A stretch of DNA of 64,000 nucleotides from the NCBI GenBank assembly GCA_948144175.1, contig CANXME010002127.1:930001-994000 (forward strand), written 5' to 3'. A program made the position numbers and the translations under genes. Under the pieces are notes generated by a model that was given only the letters and a program-made list of their open reading frames with translations, made no database searches and was not told the origin of the DNA. This DNA comes from Closterium sp. NIES-65 (Eukaryota; Streptophyta; Zygnematophyceae; Desmidiales; Closteriaceae). How positions within the stretch are numbered: the stretch's first letter is position 1; the number at the start of each line of letters is the position of its first letter. Below are positions 1 through 8,609 of this stretch, one piece after another.

Positions 1-1
1 T

Positions 2-748
2 ACGGGACACTCGCTCTCAGCTCTGCCTTCGGATGAGTCCGTAGAGTCGAGTGGTCCGTATCGAGAGCTTGTGGGCTGCCTCATGTACCTGATGACTTGC
101 ACTCGACCTGACCTCGCATACCCTCTCAGCATCTTAGCACGCTATGTTGCTCTCGGCCGTCACCGGAAGGAGCACGTGGATGCAGCTAAGAGGGTGTTGC
201 GCTACTTGTGCAGTACGTCGGGCATGGGGCTAGTGCTTGGAGGGCGTGAGCGGCCTGTGCTCACTGGGCACTCAGACGCTTCTTGGGCTGACGACCAGGC
301 TACTCAGAGGTCGTCTCAGGGTTACACCTTCAGTCTTGGCTCTGGCTCTGTCTCTTGGCGCTCTACTCGCTCTTCTTCGGTTCTCAGCTCCAGCTGTGAG
401 GCTGAGATCTACGCCACGGCCATGGCTGCCCAGGAGCTTCGCCGGCTCACCTACCTGCTGACTGACCTTGGAGAGCGGCCTCGTTCTCCTCCAGTGCTGT
501 ACGTCGACAACAAGGCAACCATTGCCTTGTGTGAGGAGCACAGACTGGAGCACAGGACGAAGCACATTGCTCTGCGCTACTTCCTTGCTCGAGAGCTGCA
601 GCAGCGTGGTCAGCTTTGCCTGCGTTTCGTGGCCACTGAGGCCAACACTGCTGATGTGTTCACCAAGGCACTTCCGCCTCGTGACCATCAGCGCTTTTGC
701 ACTTTTCTAGGCCTTGTGCCCACTGGGCCTCACTTGCTTACCTCTTGA
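2..748 (+). CDS. copia element K, RT C-terminus and RNase H (5' partial)
   Basis: The frame is open from the left edge, so the 5' end lies outside the window. It holds the end of the RT/connection region (VGCLMYLMTCTRPDLAYP) and a Ty1/copia RNase H that would degrade the RNA strand of the RNA:DNA hybrid during reverse transcription. Visible RNase H landmarks are DASWADD, the SSCEAEIYA block and YVDNKA, with TKHIALRYF and TADVFTKAL near the C-terminus. The stop is at 746-748. About 210 bp of non-coding DNA and a 3' LTR follow, as in the other copies of this group. No stop or frameshift is seen in the visible part. The internal ATG at 71 is not a real start. Confidence 0.93.
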   Translation, partial: TGHSLSALPSDESVESSGPYRELVGCLMYLMTCTRPDLAYPLSILARYVALGRHRKEHVDAAKRVLRYLCSTSGMGLVLGGRERPVLTGHSDASWADDQATQRSSQGYTFSLGSGSVSWRSTRSSSVLSSSCEAEIYATAMAAQELRRLTYLLTDLGERPRSPPVLYVDNKATIALCEEHRLEHRTKHIALRYFLARELQQRGQLCLRFVATEANTADVFTKALPPRDHQRFCTFLGLVPTGPHLLTS

Positions 749-958
749 CCTTGCTTGTACTGCTGCATATATATATCCTTGCTCTTGCTTGTTTAGCACT
801 GTTATATATATATGCTCTGCTGCATGTGAACTGGCCTTGTGGCCTTGACCTTGTGCTCGGAATTTGTGTGGTATCCTTGAGATCCACCCTGAGCTTGCTT
901 TGCTTTGCTTGACTGGTCTTGTGACCCCTTGCTCTCCCCCACTTTGCCTATGGGGGTG
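749..958 (+). promoter_or_regulatory. K 3' untranslated region and polypurine tract
   Basis: This is the non-coding region between the pol stop and the 3' LTR. Its layout recurs in A, D, I and J: two short TATATA tracts (about 767-775 and 803-811), a GGCC-TTGT-GGCC hairpin (about 835-844), a GTGG..CCAC block near 868-886, then CCCCCA-loop-TGGGGG directly before the LTR. The G run next to the LTR is the likely plus-strand primer (PPT). The hairpin reading is inference. Confidence 0.7.
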
Positions 959-1093
959 TGTCAGATGATTATATTACTGATGCATATATCTAGGCTGTAG
1001 TGGGGTAGCCCATAGGGGGTACAACCCAATTAGGGTTGGTACTTGTACTTGTTTCATTTCATAGTGCACCCATTCCTTGCCTCTATCTCAACA
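959..1093 (+). repeat. K 3' LTR (135 bp)
   Basis: It starts TGTCAGATG directly after the PPT and ends ..CTCAACA, giving the TG...CA ends of an LTR. It contains the block shared by all LTRs of this group: AGTGGGGTAGCCCATAGG, then GGGTACAACCC and AGGGTT. The partner 5' LTR lies left of the window, so no TSD can be checked. Confidence 0.85.
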
Positions 1094-2035
1094 TTTATGC
1101 CCTGTTTATGTTTTTTATTCCTGTTTCTTTCTACCAATAGCGTCTACCATGTATGTGGGTGCCATTGTCTGCTTTTGAGATCATTCGCAGCTTATTTGGA
1201 TAGGTAAACAAGCGTATGTACGCAATGCGGATTGAATCTATTCAAGGATAGCCAGGCATGTCACTATCAGCAGTTTAGCGCCCTCTCTAAGTTTTTTATT
1301 CTTGTTTCTTTCTACGAATAGCCTCCATTATATATCTAGGTAAGGCTATCAGGATTTGAGACCATTCGCCACTGATTTGCATTGTTTAATTCTGTATCTA
1401 TCATTGCATAGTTTTTCCTGCTCAATCGTTTGAAAAACCACAATCTCTAACCTCGTGGACGGAATGGCACCAGTTCTGTCAAAGACGCTTGCAATATATT
1501 TTTTGTCTGAATTATTAAAAGAAACGCTGTTGAAAACCAATACAGTACGTCAAAACGACACCACGCGTCACCCATCTATATCCTTCCGCAATTTTCTCTC
1601 GTCAAGTATTTGGAACGATATATCCTCTAACCACGTTGTCTGAAAAGCTCAACAATGTCCAACACGTTTGCAATGTAGTCAATGTTGGACGTTGAAACGA
1701 TAACATGCGTCGCTCATGCGTATACGTGTATAGTTGTACCTTGGTCCCATATAGTCTTCCAACCTGTAGCTGCGAATGACAACGTATTTGTATAGATTGC
1801 TAGGAAAAACAATGATTCACTCATTAATAATCAGAAACCGTGCCCGGAAAAAAGAGGACTTTGCTATATATTTATTACGCGTTGAATCTTGAGCATGCAG
1901 AATGAAAATTATATTGTAATTTGATGGATGATTGGTTGAAATTTGCGTTTCATGTGTCTTGTTTGCAGAAACTTCGTACAATGTAGCTGTAAACCTCACC
2001 ATCCATAGGCTTCTTGTTGCCTTTGGTCAGTTATC
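1094..2035. other. AT-rich host DNA, no gene seen
   Basis: This stretch is clearly AT-richer than the elements around it. Only ORFs of about 60 codons occur and none looks like a protein I know. It ends in TTATC (2031-2035), the left copy of the target-site duplication of element D. Confidence 0.6.
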
Positions 2036-2165
2036 TGTCAAATGTCATATCTGCTTCAGTTTGTTTAGGCTGCAGTGGGGTAGTTACTATGGGGTACCGT
2101 AAGTTTAGGGTTTCCTACTTGTACTCAACTCTTTCCTAGTTCAATCACTCTTGTTGATTTTGACA
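2036..2165 (+). repeat. D 5' LTR (130 bp)
   Basis: It starts TGTCAAATGTC and ends GATTTTGACA, and is followed directly by the primer-binding site. It matches the 3' LTR at 23240-23369 except for five substitutions. Confidence 0.93.
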
Positions 2166-2183
2166 TGGTATTACGAGCCTAGG
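2166..2183 (+). promoter_or_regulatory. D primer-binding site
   Basis: TGGTATTACGAGCCTAGG lies immediately after the 5' LTR. It is a diverged form of the initiator tRNA-Met site TGGTATCAGAGC, where a host tRNA would prime minus-strand DNA. Confidence 0.75.
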
Positions 2184-2510
2184 TTAGAAACCTAGGACCG
2201 CTTAGTCCTAAGGGCCCACCATTCCGCTAGAAGCGCCCTCGAGCGCCCTACCGCCTTCGCGCCCTCGTGCGCCTCTCTGATAGTGCGCCCTCGCGCGCCT
2301 CTCTCTCTGACGCTGCCCATTTTTAGCGCGTGCAGCCCGCTAGCCGCCCGCGTGCGGCCCGTTTCTAGCGCGCGTATGCCGTTAGCCGCCCACACACGAC
2401 GAGCACCGCCCGCGCGCAGCTTGCGCCTTCCTCGTGCGGCCCCGCGCGCAACTACAGCCCGCGCGCAGCCGCGGCTGGTACGCAACAACAGCCTACGCGC
2501 AGGCCCACCG
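2184..2510 (+). other. D leader, proximal part
   Basis: GC-rich non-coding leader rich in GCGC and CCGCCC repeats, of the kind that follows the PBS in A, I, J and H. The phrase GGGCCCACC near the PBS is shared with those elements. It breaks off at 2510 where the TGTCAGAA of element B begins. Short ORFs on both strands are by-products of the repeats. Confidence 0.7.
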
Positions 2511-2632
2511 TGTCAGAACTTATATTTGTAACTGCCTGTAGCTGTAGTTAGTGTAGTTATTATAAACTTTGTTTGGTGGTGCACCTTATTTGTTTCCTTT
2601 GCTATATGTTCTTCGAAACCTATAGTGAAACC
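2511..2632 (+). repeat. B 5' LTR, first segment
   Basis: 122 bp from TGTCAGAAC up to and including AAACC, the left TSD copy of element A. It matches 15482-15604 of the second LTR with a few changes, one of them a 1-bp gap near the start. Confidence 0.85.
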
Positions 2633-2695
2633 TGTAAGAACATTATAGCTTATGCTATTGTGTAGGCTATAGTGGGGTATCCCATAGGGGGTACA

Positions 2696-3068
2696 TGTGA
2701 GAGTACGACGGCTTATGCCAGCTATGCTTGCTTGCCTTTACTTTATCATGCTATTTCTAGCATAGGATAATCATATGCATGCATGAATTGCTTGATTTCC
2801 TAGGCTAGGTGCTTTCCTATATTTTATTATAGTTATAGCACCGAGCTAGGTTGCATGCATTGAATTCTGGCTTTTCGGTTGCCACCGAATTGCCTTCTAC
2901 CGAATTCGGTAAGGATCTGTTCGGGACGCTTCGCGACCCGCGGAACCTTCGCGTAACACCTGGTTACGGGGCCTTGTGTGGAGCCTATATATAGCCTCGT
3001 GTTGTACCCAGGTGATCATTCAATTCAATTTGAATCATCTTTTCTGAGCTCGATCCCAGATCCTCACA
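2696..3068 (+). repeat. G 5' LTR (373 bp)
   Basis: It begins TGTGAGAGTACGACGG and ends GATCCTCACA. A TATA-like CTATATATAG near 2990 would serve as promoter. An inverted pair CCGAATT..AATTCGG lies near 2880-2910. It differs from the 3' LTR by two adjacent-region changes near 2738, A/G in GCATGCATTG, and C/G four bases before the end. Confidence 0.95.
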
Positions 3069-3069
3069 C

Positions 3070-3086
3070 TTGGTAATCAGAGCGGG
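3070..3086 (+). promoter_or_regulatory. G primer-binding site
   Basis: TTGGTAATCAGAGCGGG lies one base after the 5' LTR and resembles the initiator tRNA-Met complement with one extra A. About 410 bp of leader without coding signal follows before the gag ATG. Confidence 0.7.
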
Positions 3087-3498
3087 TTTACACGCGAGGT
3101 CTTCAACCGCTTAGTTCCGGCCTTTAAAAACCGCGGGGGCGACGACGAAAGCGCCGATACGGGTATGTAAAACCAGTTCCGCGCAATTTTTCTAAGTCCC
3201 CCTCGATTCGGTTTTCGAACACCCCTCAGATTTACTGGTGGAAAGGTTGGAGTTTCGACCGTTCGATCGAGTTTTATCTCAACGGCCCAGAGAATTTCGC
3301 TCAAAAAAGTTGGAATTTGGAGCGTCGGATCGATTTTCTCCTCAACGGCCAAGATCGGACGCGAATTTCGCCTGAGGGAGATTTACGCAACCTACAGAAT
3401 TCGCGCTCGTCGATTCTACAGTCAATTTGACTCGCAGTAAGTCGACCAGCACCTAGAATTCGATTATTTTCGTCGCGCATCTTCCTGTAAATCACCAA

Positions 3499-4863
3499 AT
3501 GGAGGGAAAAGGAGATATTTCAGTACAGAAAATCGCGGAGTTACTTGCTGAGCATAAGCAAATACGTGCAGCGCTCCCACGACTCGAAAAACTCCTTGCG
3601 AACCAGTCGGCAACCGCCACAGCAGCAGCGACAACAGTAGCAGCAGCAGCAGCGGCTACACCGACAATTCTACATGCGACAACGGCGGCAGCTACAGTTA
3701 ACCTCGAAGCAGTGAAGCTGAGGCTACCGGAGGCGTTCGATCCTACAGTAAAAAGGAACGATGTTGGTCGATTCGTAGCTGAACTCGAAATTTACTTCGA
3801 AGCCGTTAGATGCACGACCCCGACAAAAGACGCAATGCGCATACGGCTCGCAGCAACACTGTTACGTGGCCCAGCTCTAGAGTGGATCAACAACAGAATA
3901 GTCCAAGGCGAGGGGACGTGGGCGCAGGTTCCGGCAGCACTGATCGAACAGCTCGACACGTTGAACAGTAGCTACTACGGAACACGAAGCAACAAGCCAA
4001 CTAGTGGCATGGGGCAATTGGCACCACCCACGACTGCCGACCCAATGGAAAACGACGAGGGCGATGTGGAGCAGCGGCTAGCAAATAATGAGACGTGCAA
4101 ATTTTGCGGCGCTACAGGACATCGTATCTTGGCGTGTTGGAAAATGAAGAGAAGGTGTGCGGAGCTGAAGGACAAGAACAGTGCGGCACCCCCGAAGCAG
4201 AAAACGGACAACGTGGCAACTTCGGAGAGGGCAAAAAAAGGAGAATATGGTGGCGCAAATTTAAAACGTCACGACCAGCCGGCACCAGGGGAAATTGCCG
4301 AGACTAATGGAGGATCCGCGAAACAAGACCCTGCACCGACCGGGAAACTCCAGCCGTATACCCCGACAAGTAAGAATATTACTTCTCGTGGGTTTCAAAC
4401 CTTTATTAAGGGAGAGTCAAAAATTAAACCGGTACCGGGTATTATGGGGACCCTACTCCAGAGCGCTAATACGGGTCGAGCGTTCCGAGGAGTTAATATT
4501 CTCTCCCAGCAGCACTGTTTAAAGGCTCCCTGTTCCCCACAGATGAAGCCTACACAGCTGCAAAGGCTTAGTGGAAGGTTCCAGGCCCAAGAGAAGCCGA
4601 ATCGGCCTCGGATAAATCCTTCTAACCTTTCTCAGTTGAAAACTGACACTAAAGCTGCATCTTTGAGCGCAGGACCTAGGGATAACATATTCGACGTACC
4701 CTACGATCCTATAAGCGATACCATCTACGGATACTCGGAGCAGCAGCAACCACTAGTACTCGAGGTGATCTGCAACGGGCGTCGCCTCCAGGCCCTGGTG
4801 GACAGTGGTGCGTCCCACTCGGTGTGCGACCGCGGGACGTTAGAGAAAATTGGAGAATCCTAA
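3499..4863 (+). CDS. G Gag and start of aspartic protease
   Basis: 454-codon frame. The N-terminal helical region and an Ala/Thr-rich stretch (about residues 35-65) precede a retrotransposon Gag capsid region (about 72-170). The nucleocapsid zinc knuckle CKFCGATGHRILAC (C-X2-C-X4-H-X4-C) starts at residue 200. A basic and Pro-rich spacer leads to the protease active site VDSGASHS at residue 435. Gag would coat the RNA and protease would cut the polyprotein. A TAA at 4861-4863 stops it just after the active site, and the same frame continues after it, so this is a nonsense mutation. The first ATG of the frame, after the leader, was taken as start. Confidence 0.88.
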   Translation: MEGKGDISVQKIAELLAEHKQIRAALPRLEKLLANQSATATAAATTVAAAAAATPTILHATTAAATVNLEAVKLRLPEAFDPTVKRNDVGRFVAELEIYFEAVRCTTPTKDAMRIRLAATLLRGPALEWINNRIVQGEGTWAQVPAALIEQLDTLNSSYYGTRSNKPTSGMGQLAPPTTADPMENDEGDVEQRLANNETCKFCGATGHRILACWKMKRRCAELKDKNSAAPPKQKTDNVATSERAKKGEYGGANLKRHDQPAPGEIAETNGGSAKQDPAPTGKLQPYTPTSKNITSRGFQTFIKGESKIKPVPGIMGTLLQSANTGRAFRGVNILSQQHCLKAPCSPQMKPTQLQRLSGRFQAQEKPNRPRINPSNLSQLKTDTKAASLSAGPRDNIFDVPYDPISDTIYGYSEQQQPLVLEVICNGRRLQALVDSGASHSVCDRGTLEKIGES

Positions 4864-5369
4864 GAAGAAACCCAGTATACAGCAACGATGGTGGACGGTA
4901 CAAAGCTTCCCATCCACGAAAAGTCAACACTGCAGCTGCAGATAGGGGCGTTGAGGTGGAAGCCGACGTTGCCGATCACGAACATCAAGGGATTAGATTT
5001 CATCTTGGGGCAAGATTTTCTGAAGCGGTTCAACCCCAAGATCGATTGGGTCAACCGGAAAACGTGCATCTACAACAACGGGAAACGAGTGGAGCTGCGA
5101 AGCTTGACGGATACAGGGAGCGTTCCTGAAACGACACTGGCACGGTTCGAACGGACAGTGAACGAGAGTAACACGGGTTACTTAGCACTGGTTATAGCAG
5201 CAGCAGAGGAGGAGGTCTTGGAGCAGTACAAGGATATAATGCCCGACGACCTACCCACAGGCGTATCTCCAGCACGCACCCACGAGCACTAGATCGTGGA
5301 GGAACCAGGTGCGAAACCCGTCTCACGTGCACCATACCGACTGAGTCCAACTGAACTGACAGACATGAA
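4864..5369 (+). pseudogene. G protease C-terminus and RT N-terminal part
   Basis: Continues the gag frame after the TAA. FILGQDFLKRFNPKIDW is the typical C-terminal half of a gypsy protease (ILG). A second nonsense codon, TAG at 5290-5292, interrupts the approach to RT. A 1-nt deletion near 5370, in a run of A residues, moves the frame to the next segment. Confidence 0.82.
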
Positions 5370-7013
5370 AAACAGATAGAGTATCTACTAGACAGACAAC
5401 TGATCCGCCCATCCACCTCTCCCTACGGTGCACCAGTTCTCTTCACTCTAAAGCCAGGCGGTAGTTTACGGATGTGCATCGACAACCGTGCACTGAACAA
5501 ACAGACAGCACTGACTACAGCGCCAGTACTCATCCTACCGGATCCAGACAGAGACTACGTGGTGGAAGCAGACGCTAGTGACCAAGCAGTCGGAGCAGTA
5601 CTGATGCAGCATCACGAACACAGTTTGCAGCCCATCGCCTACCTCAGTAAGAAGCTATTACAGTGGAAGAAGGACTTAGCTGTAAGGAAGGGTTCAGGAA
5701 AGATTTGGGTACCGAATTACGCCCCGCTACGGCAGATCCTATTGGAGGAGTTTCACGACGTACCTTACGCGGGACATTTCGGGAGCAACAAGACGTTAGC
5801 AGGGATAGCGAAGTATTACTACTGGTCCGAGATGGCAGCAGACGTGCAGCAGTTCGTCACCTCTTGCGACACGTGCCAGCAGATGAAGAGCAGCAAGCAG
5901 AAAAAAGCAGGGTTACTTCAGCCTCTACCCGTACCGGAGCAGCCATGGCATGACTTCATCACAGGACTTCCTTCGACCTCACGGGGACATGATTCCATCC
6001 TCGTGGTGATCGATAAGTTCTCCAAAATGGGTCACTTCATACCGACCAACGCCACAGCTACAGCTGAAGCAACTGCTCGACTCTTCTTCGACCGCATCAT
6101 CACCATCCACGGCATCCTCGCTACACTTATCTCAGACAGAGACCCCAAATTCACGAGTAAGTTCTGGAAGGAGCTCATGGGACTGTTGGGGACAAAACTT
6201 GCAATGTCTTCAGCATACCACCCCCAGACTTACGGACAGACAGAGCGACTCAATCAAGTGGTTGAACAGTTACTGCGCACAGCTTGCAAGGACGACGTCA
6301 CCCACTGGGACACACAGTTACCGACCCTAGAGTTCGCTTACAACAACGCATCACATGCGGCCACAGGAAAAACTCCTTTCTTCCTGTGTTACGGACGGGA
6401 ACCACTCACACCACAGCAGCCAACCACACCGGCATACGTCCAAGCCGCACATGACTTCGTCACCACCATGCAGCAGCTATGGGAGAAGACTCAGCGATGT
6501 CTCACCACAATGCAGAACTCCCAGAAGCAGTATGCCGATCGTCAGCGACGTGATCACTCAGTAGCAGTCGGAGATCAGGTGCTTCTTGACACGCGCAACT
6601 TGAACCTGTCTCACCTCCCATCCAAACTCTGGCCTCGCTTCTGTGGTCCTTTTCTCGTTGAGGCACAGGTGACACCAGTTACATTCCGCTTGCGCTTACC
6701 AGATACATGGAAGCTTCACAACGCTTTCCATGTCCAGCTACTGAAGCCCTACAAGGACCCCAACCAACAGCTCCAGGGACGGCAACTACCGCCACCACCA
6801 CCTGTTCTCATACAGGATGAACCCGAGTACGAGATCGAGCGCGTTCTCACCCATCGGCGCCGCGGTGGCAAGACCCTCGAGTTCCTAATACACTGGAAGG
6901 GATACGACCCCACTAAGGACAGTTGGGTTGCAAGAGCTGATATGGGCAACGCACGCCGTGCTCTCAAGGACTATCTTGTCAAGCAGGGTGTATCTCACGC
7001 CACCCAGCTTTGA
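5370..7013 (+). CDS. G RT/RNase H remnant, integrase, chromodomain
   Basis: It opens with RT motifs up to RMCIDNRALN (about 5468-5500) and then jumps directly to VVEADASDQAVGAVL, the first RNase H motif. The RT palm with YxDD is therefore deleted. RNase H breaks off again after AYLSKK, about 5665. Integrase is complete: zinc-binding H/H/C/C (HFG..CDTCQ), catalytic D of WHDFITGLP, D of SDRDPKF and E of TYGQTERLN. A chromodomain (YEIERVLTHRR..FLIHWKGYDP..DSWV) ends the protein; in chromoviruses it guides integration to marked chromatin. The stop TGA at 7011-7013 overlaps the polypurine tract. Confidence 0.93.
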   Translation, partial: KQIEYLLDRQLIRPSTSPYGAPVLFTLKPGGSLRMCIDNRALNKQTALTTAPVLILPDPDRDYVVEADASDQAVGAVLMQHHEHSLQPIAYLSKKLLQWKKDLAVRKGSGKIWVPNYAPLRQILLEEFHDVPYAGHFGSNKTLAGIAKYYYWSEMAADVQQFVTSCDTCQQMKSSKQKKAGLLQPLPVPEQPWHDFITGLPSTSRGHDSILVVIDKFSKMGHFIPTNATATAEATARLFFDRIITIHGILATLISDRDPKFTSKFWKELMGLLGTKLAMSSAYHPQTYGQTERLNQVVEQLLRTACKDDVTHWDTQLPTLEFAYNNASHAATGKTPFFLCYGREPLTPQQPTTPAYVQAAHDFVTTMQQLWEKTQRCLTTMQNSQKQYADRQRRDHSVAVGDQVLLDTRNLNLSHLPSKLWPRFCGPFLVEAQVTPVTFRLRLPDTWKLHNAFHVQLLKPYKDPNQQLQGRQLPPPPPVLIQDEPEYEIERVLTHRRRGGKTLEFLIHWKGYDPTKDSWVARADMGNARRALKDYLVKQGVSHATQL

Positions 7014-7396
7014 GGGGGGGACGTGTGAGAGTACGACGGCTTATGCCAGCTATGCTTGCTTGCCACTACTTTATCATGCTATTTCTAGCATAGGATAATC
7101 ATATGCATGCATGAATTGCTTGATTTCCTAGGCTAGGTGCTTTCCTATATTTTATTATAGTTATAGCACCGAGCTAGGTTGCGTGCATTGAATTCTGGCT
7201 TTTCGGTTGCCACCGAATTGCCTTCTACCGAATTCGGTAAGGATCTGTTCGGGACGCTTCGCGACCCGCGGAACCTTCGCGTAACACCTGGTTACGGGGC
7301 CTTGTGTGGAGCCTATATATAGCCTCGTGTTGTACCCAGGTGATCATTCAATTCAATTTGAATCATCTTTTCTGAGCTCGATCCCAGATCCTGACA
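7012..7396 (+). repeat. G polypurine tract and 3' LTR
   Basis: GAGGGGGGGACG (7012-7023) is the plus-strand primer. The 3' LTR is 7024-7396 and ends CCTGACA, followed by the TSD GTACA at 7397-7401. Confidence 0.94.
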
Positions 7397-7471
7397 GTAC
7401 AACCCAACTAGGGTTTCACATTTGTACTCGCTTCATTCATAGTTCACCTCATTCTCGTTCTAATTTCCTCA

Positions 7472-8541
7472 TGGTATCGAGCAGGTTCCCCCATGGGAAC
7501 TGTGCCTAGGGCCCACCACATCGATAATTTTTTTTTTCCTGCCCGAAGCGCGCTCGGCCCGAGTCGCGCTCCGGGCTCTTACGTCGTCGAGCCGCCCTAG
7601 CGGCCTCCCCACGACCTACCTGCGGCCCCGCCGCCCTTTACTGCGGCTCGCGCCGCCCCCTTCCCTGCGGCTCGCGCCGCCCTTCCTGGCCCGTCGGCGC
7701 CCTCGCGCCGCCCGTCCCGGCCCGTCGGCGCCCTCGCGCCGCCCTTCCCGGCCCGTCAGCGCCCTCGCGCCGCCCGTCCCGGCCCGTCGGCGCCCTCGCG
7801 CCGCCCTTCCCGGCCTCGCGCCGCCCTTCCGGGCCCCGCGCCGCCTGTCCCAGCCCGTCGCAGCACGGCCCGGCTCCTCCCTAGCGTCGTCGCGTGCCAC
7901 CCTTACCCGCGGCCCTACCCGCCGCCCTATCTGCGGCCCTACCTGCAGCCCTACCTGCGGCCCTACCTCCGCCCTTACCTGCGGCCTTCCCGCCGCCCTA
8001 CCTGCGGCCCTACCGCCGCCCTACCTGCGGCCCTACCGCCTCCCTGCCTGCGGCCCTACCGCCGCCCTACTTACGGCCCACCCGCCGCCCTACTTGCGGC
8101 CCACCGGCGCCCTACTTGCGGCCCACCCGCTGCCCTACCTTCGACCGCCGCGCCGCTCTGAACCAGCGCCGCCGAGCCGCCCAGCGGCAGAACCACCGAG
8201 CCGCCCGGCCACCGCGCCGCCCTGAACCAGAGCCGCCCAGCAGCAGAGCCGCCGAGCAGCCGAGCCGCCCAGCCGCCGGACCGCCTTGCCGCCCAGCAGC
8301 CGAGCCGCCCTGCCGCCGAGCCGCCGAGCCGCCCTGCCGCCGAGCCGTTAACAGCAGAGCCGCCGAGCCGCCCTGCCGCCGAGCCGCCGAGCCGCCCTGC
8401 TGCCGAGCCGCCCAGCAGCCGAGCCGCCGAGCCGCCCTGCAGCCGAGCCACTCTGCAGCCGAGCCGCCCTGCTTCCCTACTTCCGGACCGCTAGAGCTGC
8501 CCCGTGTGGTGAGCACAGGGCCTTCTCCCGCTGCACGGCCC

Positions 8542-8580
<39 letters not shown>

Positions 8581-8609
8581 ACTGTTTGCACTGCTAGTCG
8601 TCTGTCGTC
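7472..8609 (+). other. A PBS and repetitive leader
   Basis: The PBS TGGTATCGAGCAGGTTCC is at 7472-7489, followed by GGGCCCACC as in I and H. About 7688-7880 is a tandem repeat with a 31-bp period built on GGCCCGTCGGCGCCCTCGCG. About 7900-8150 repeats CCCTACCTGCGGC-type units, and about 8160-8470 repeats GAGCCGCC units of 16 bp and shorter. A run of 36 C residues lies at 8543-8578, 31 bp before the gag ATG. Long ORFs on both strands here are rich in only Pro, Ala, Arg, Gly or Ser and look like repeat artefacts. Confidence 0.8.

Larger units (their letters stand above)
2696..7396 (+). mobile_element. Ty3/gypsy chromovirus G, RT deleted
   Basis: The element has two 373-bp LTRs (2696-3068 and 7024-7396) that differ at 4 positions, and a perfect TSD GTACA (2691-2695 and 7397-7401). 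Gene order is gag-PR, RT remnant, IN, chromodomain. Most of RT, including the YxDD centre, and most of RNase H are missing, so it cannot copy itself. The near-identical LTRs nevertheless imply recent transposition, presumably with enzymes from a full-length relative. Confidence 0.95.
2633..7471 (+). repeat. A 5' LTR, split by G
   Basis: Segments 2633-2695 and 7402-7471 together give 133 bp, the same length as the 3' LTR. GTACA (2691-2695) is repeated at 7397-7401 as the TSD of G. The LTR ends ..TTTCCTCA and is followed by the PBS. Confidence 0.93.
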
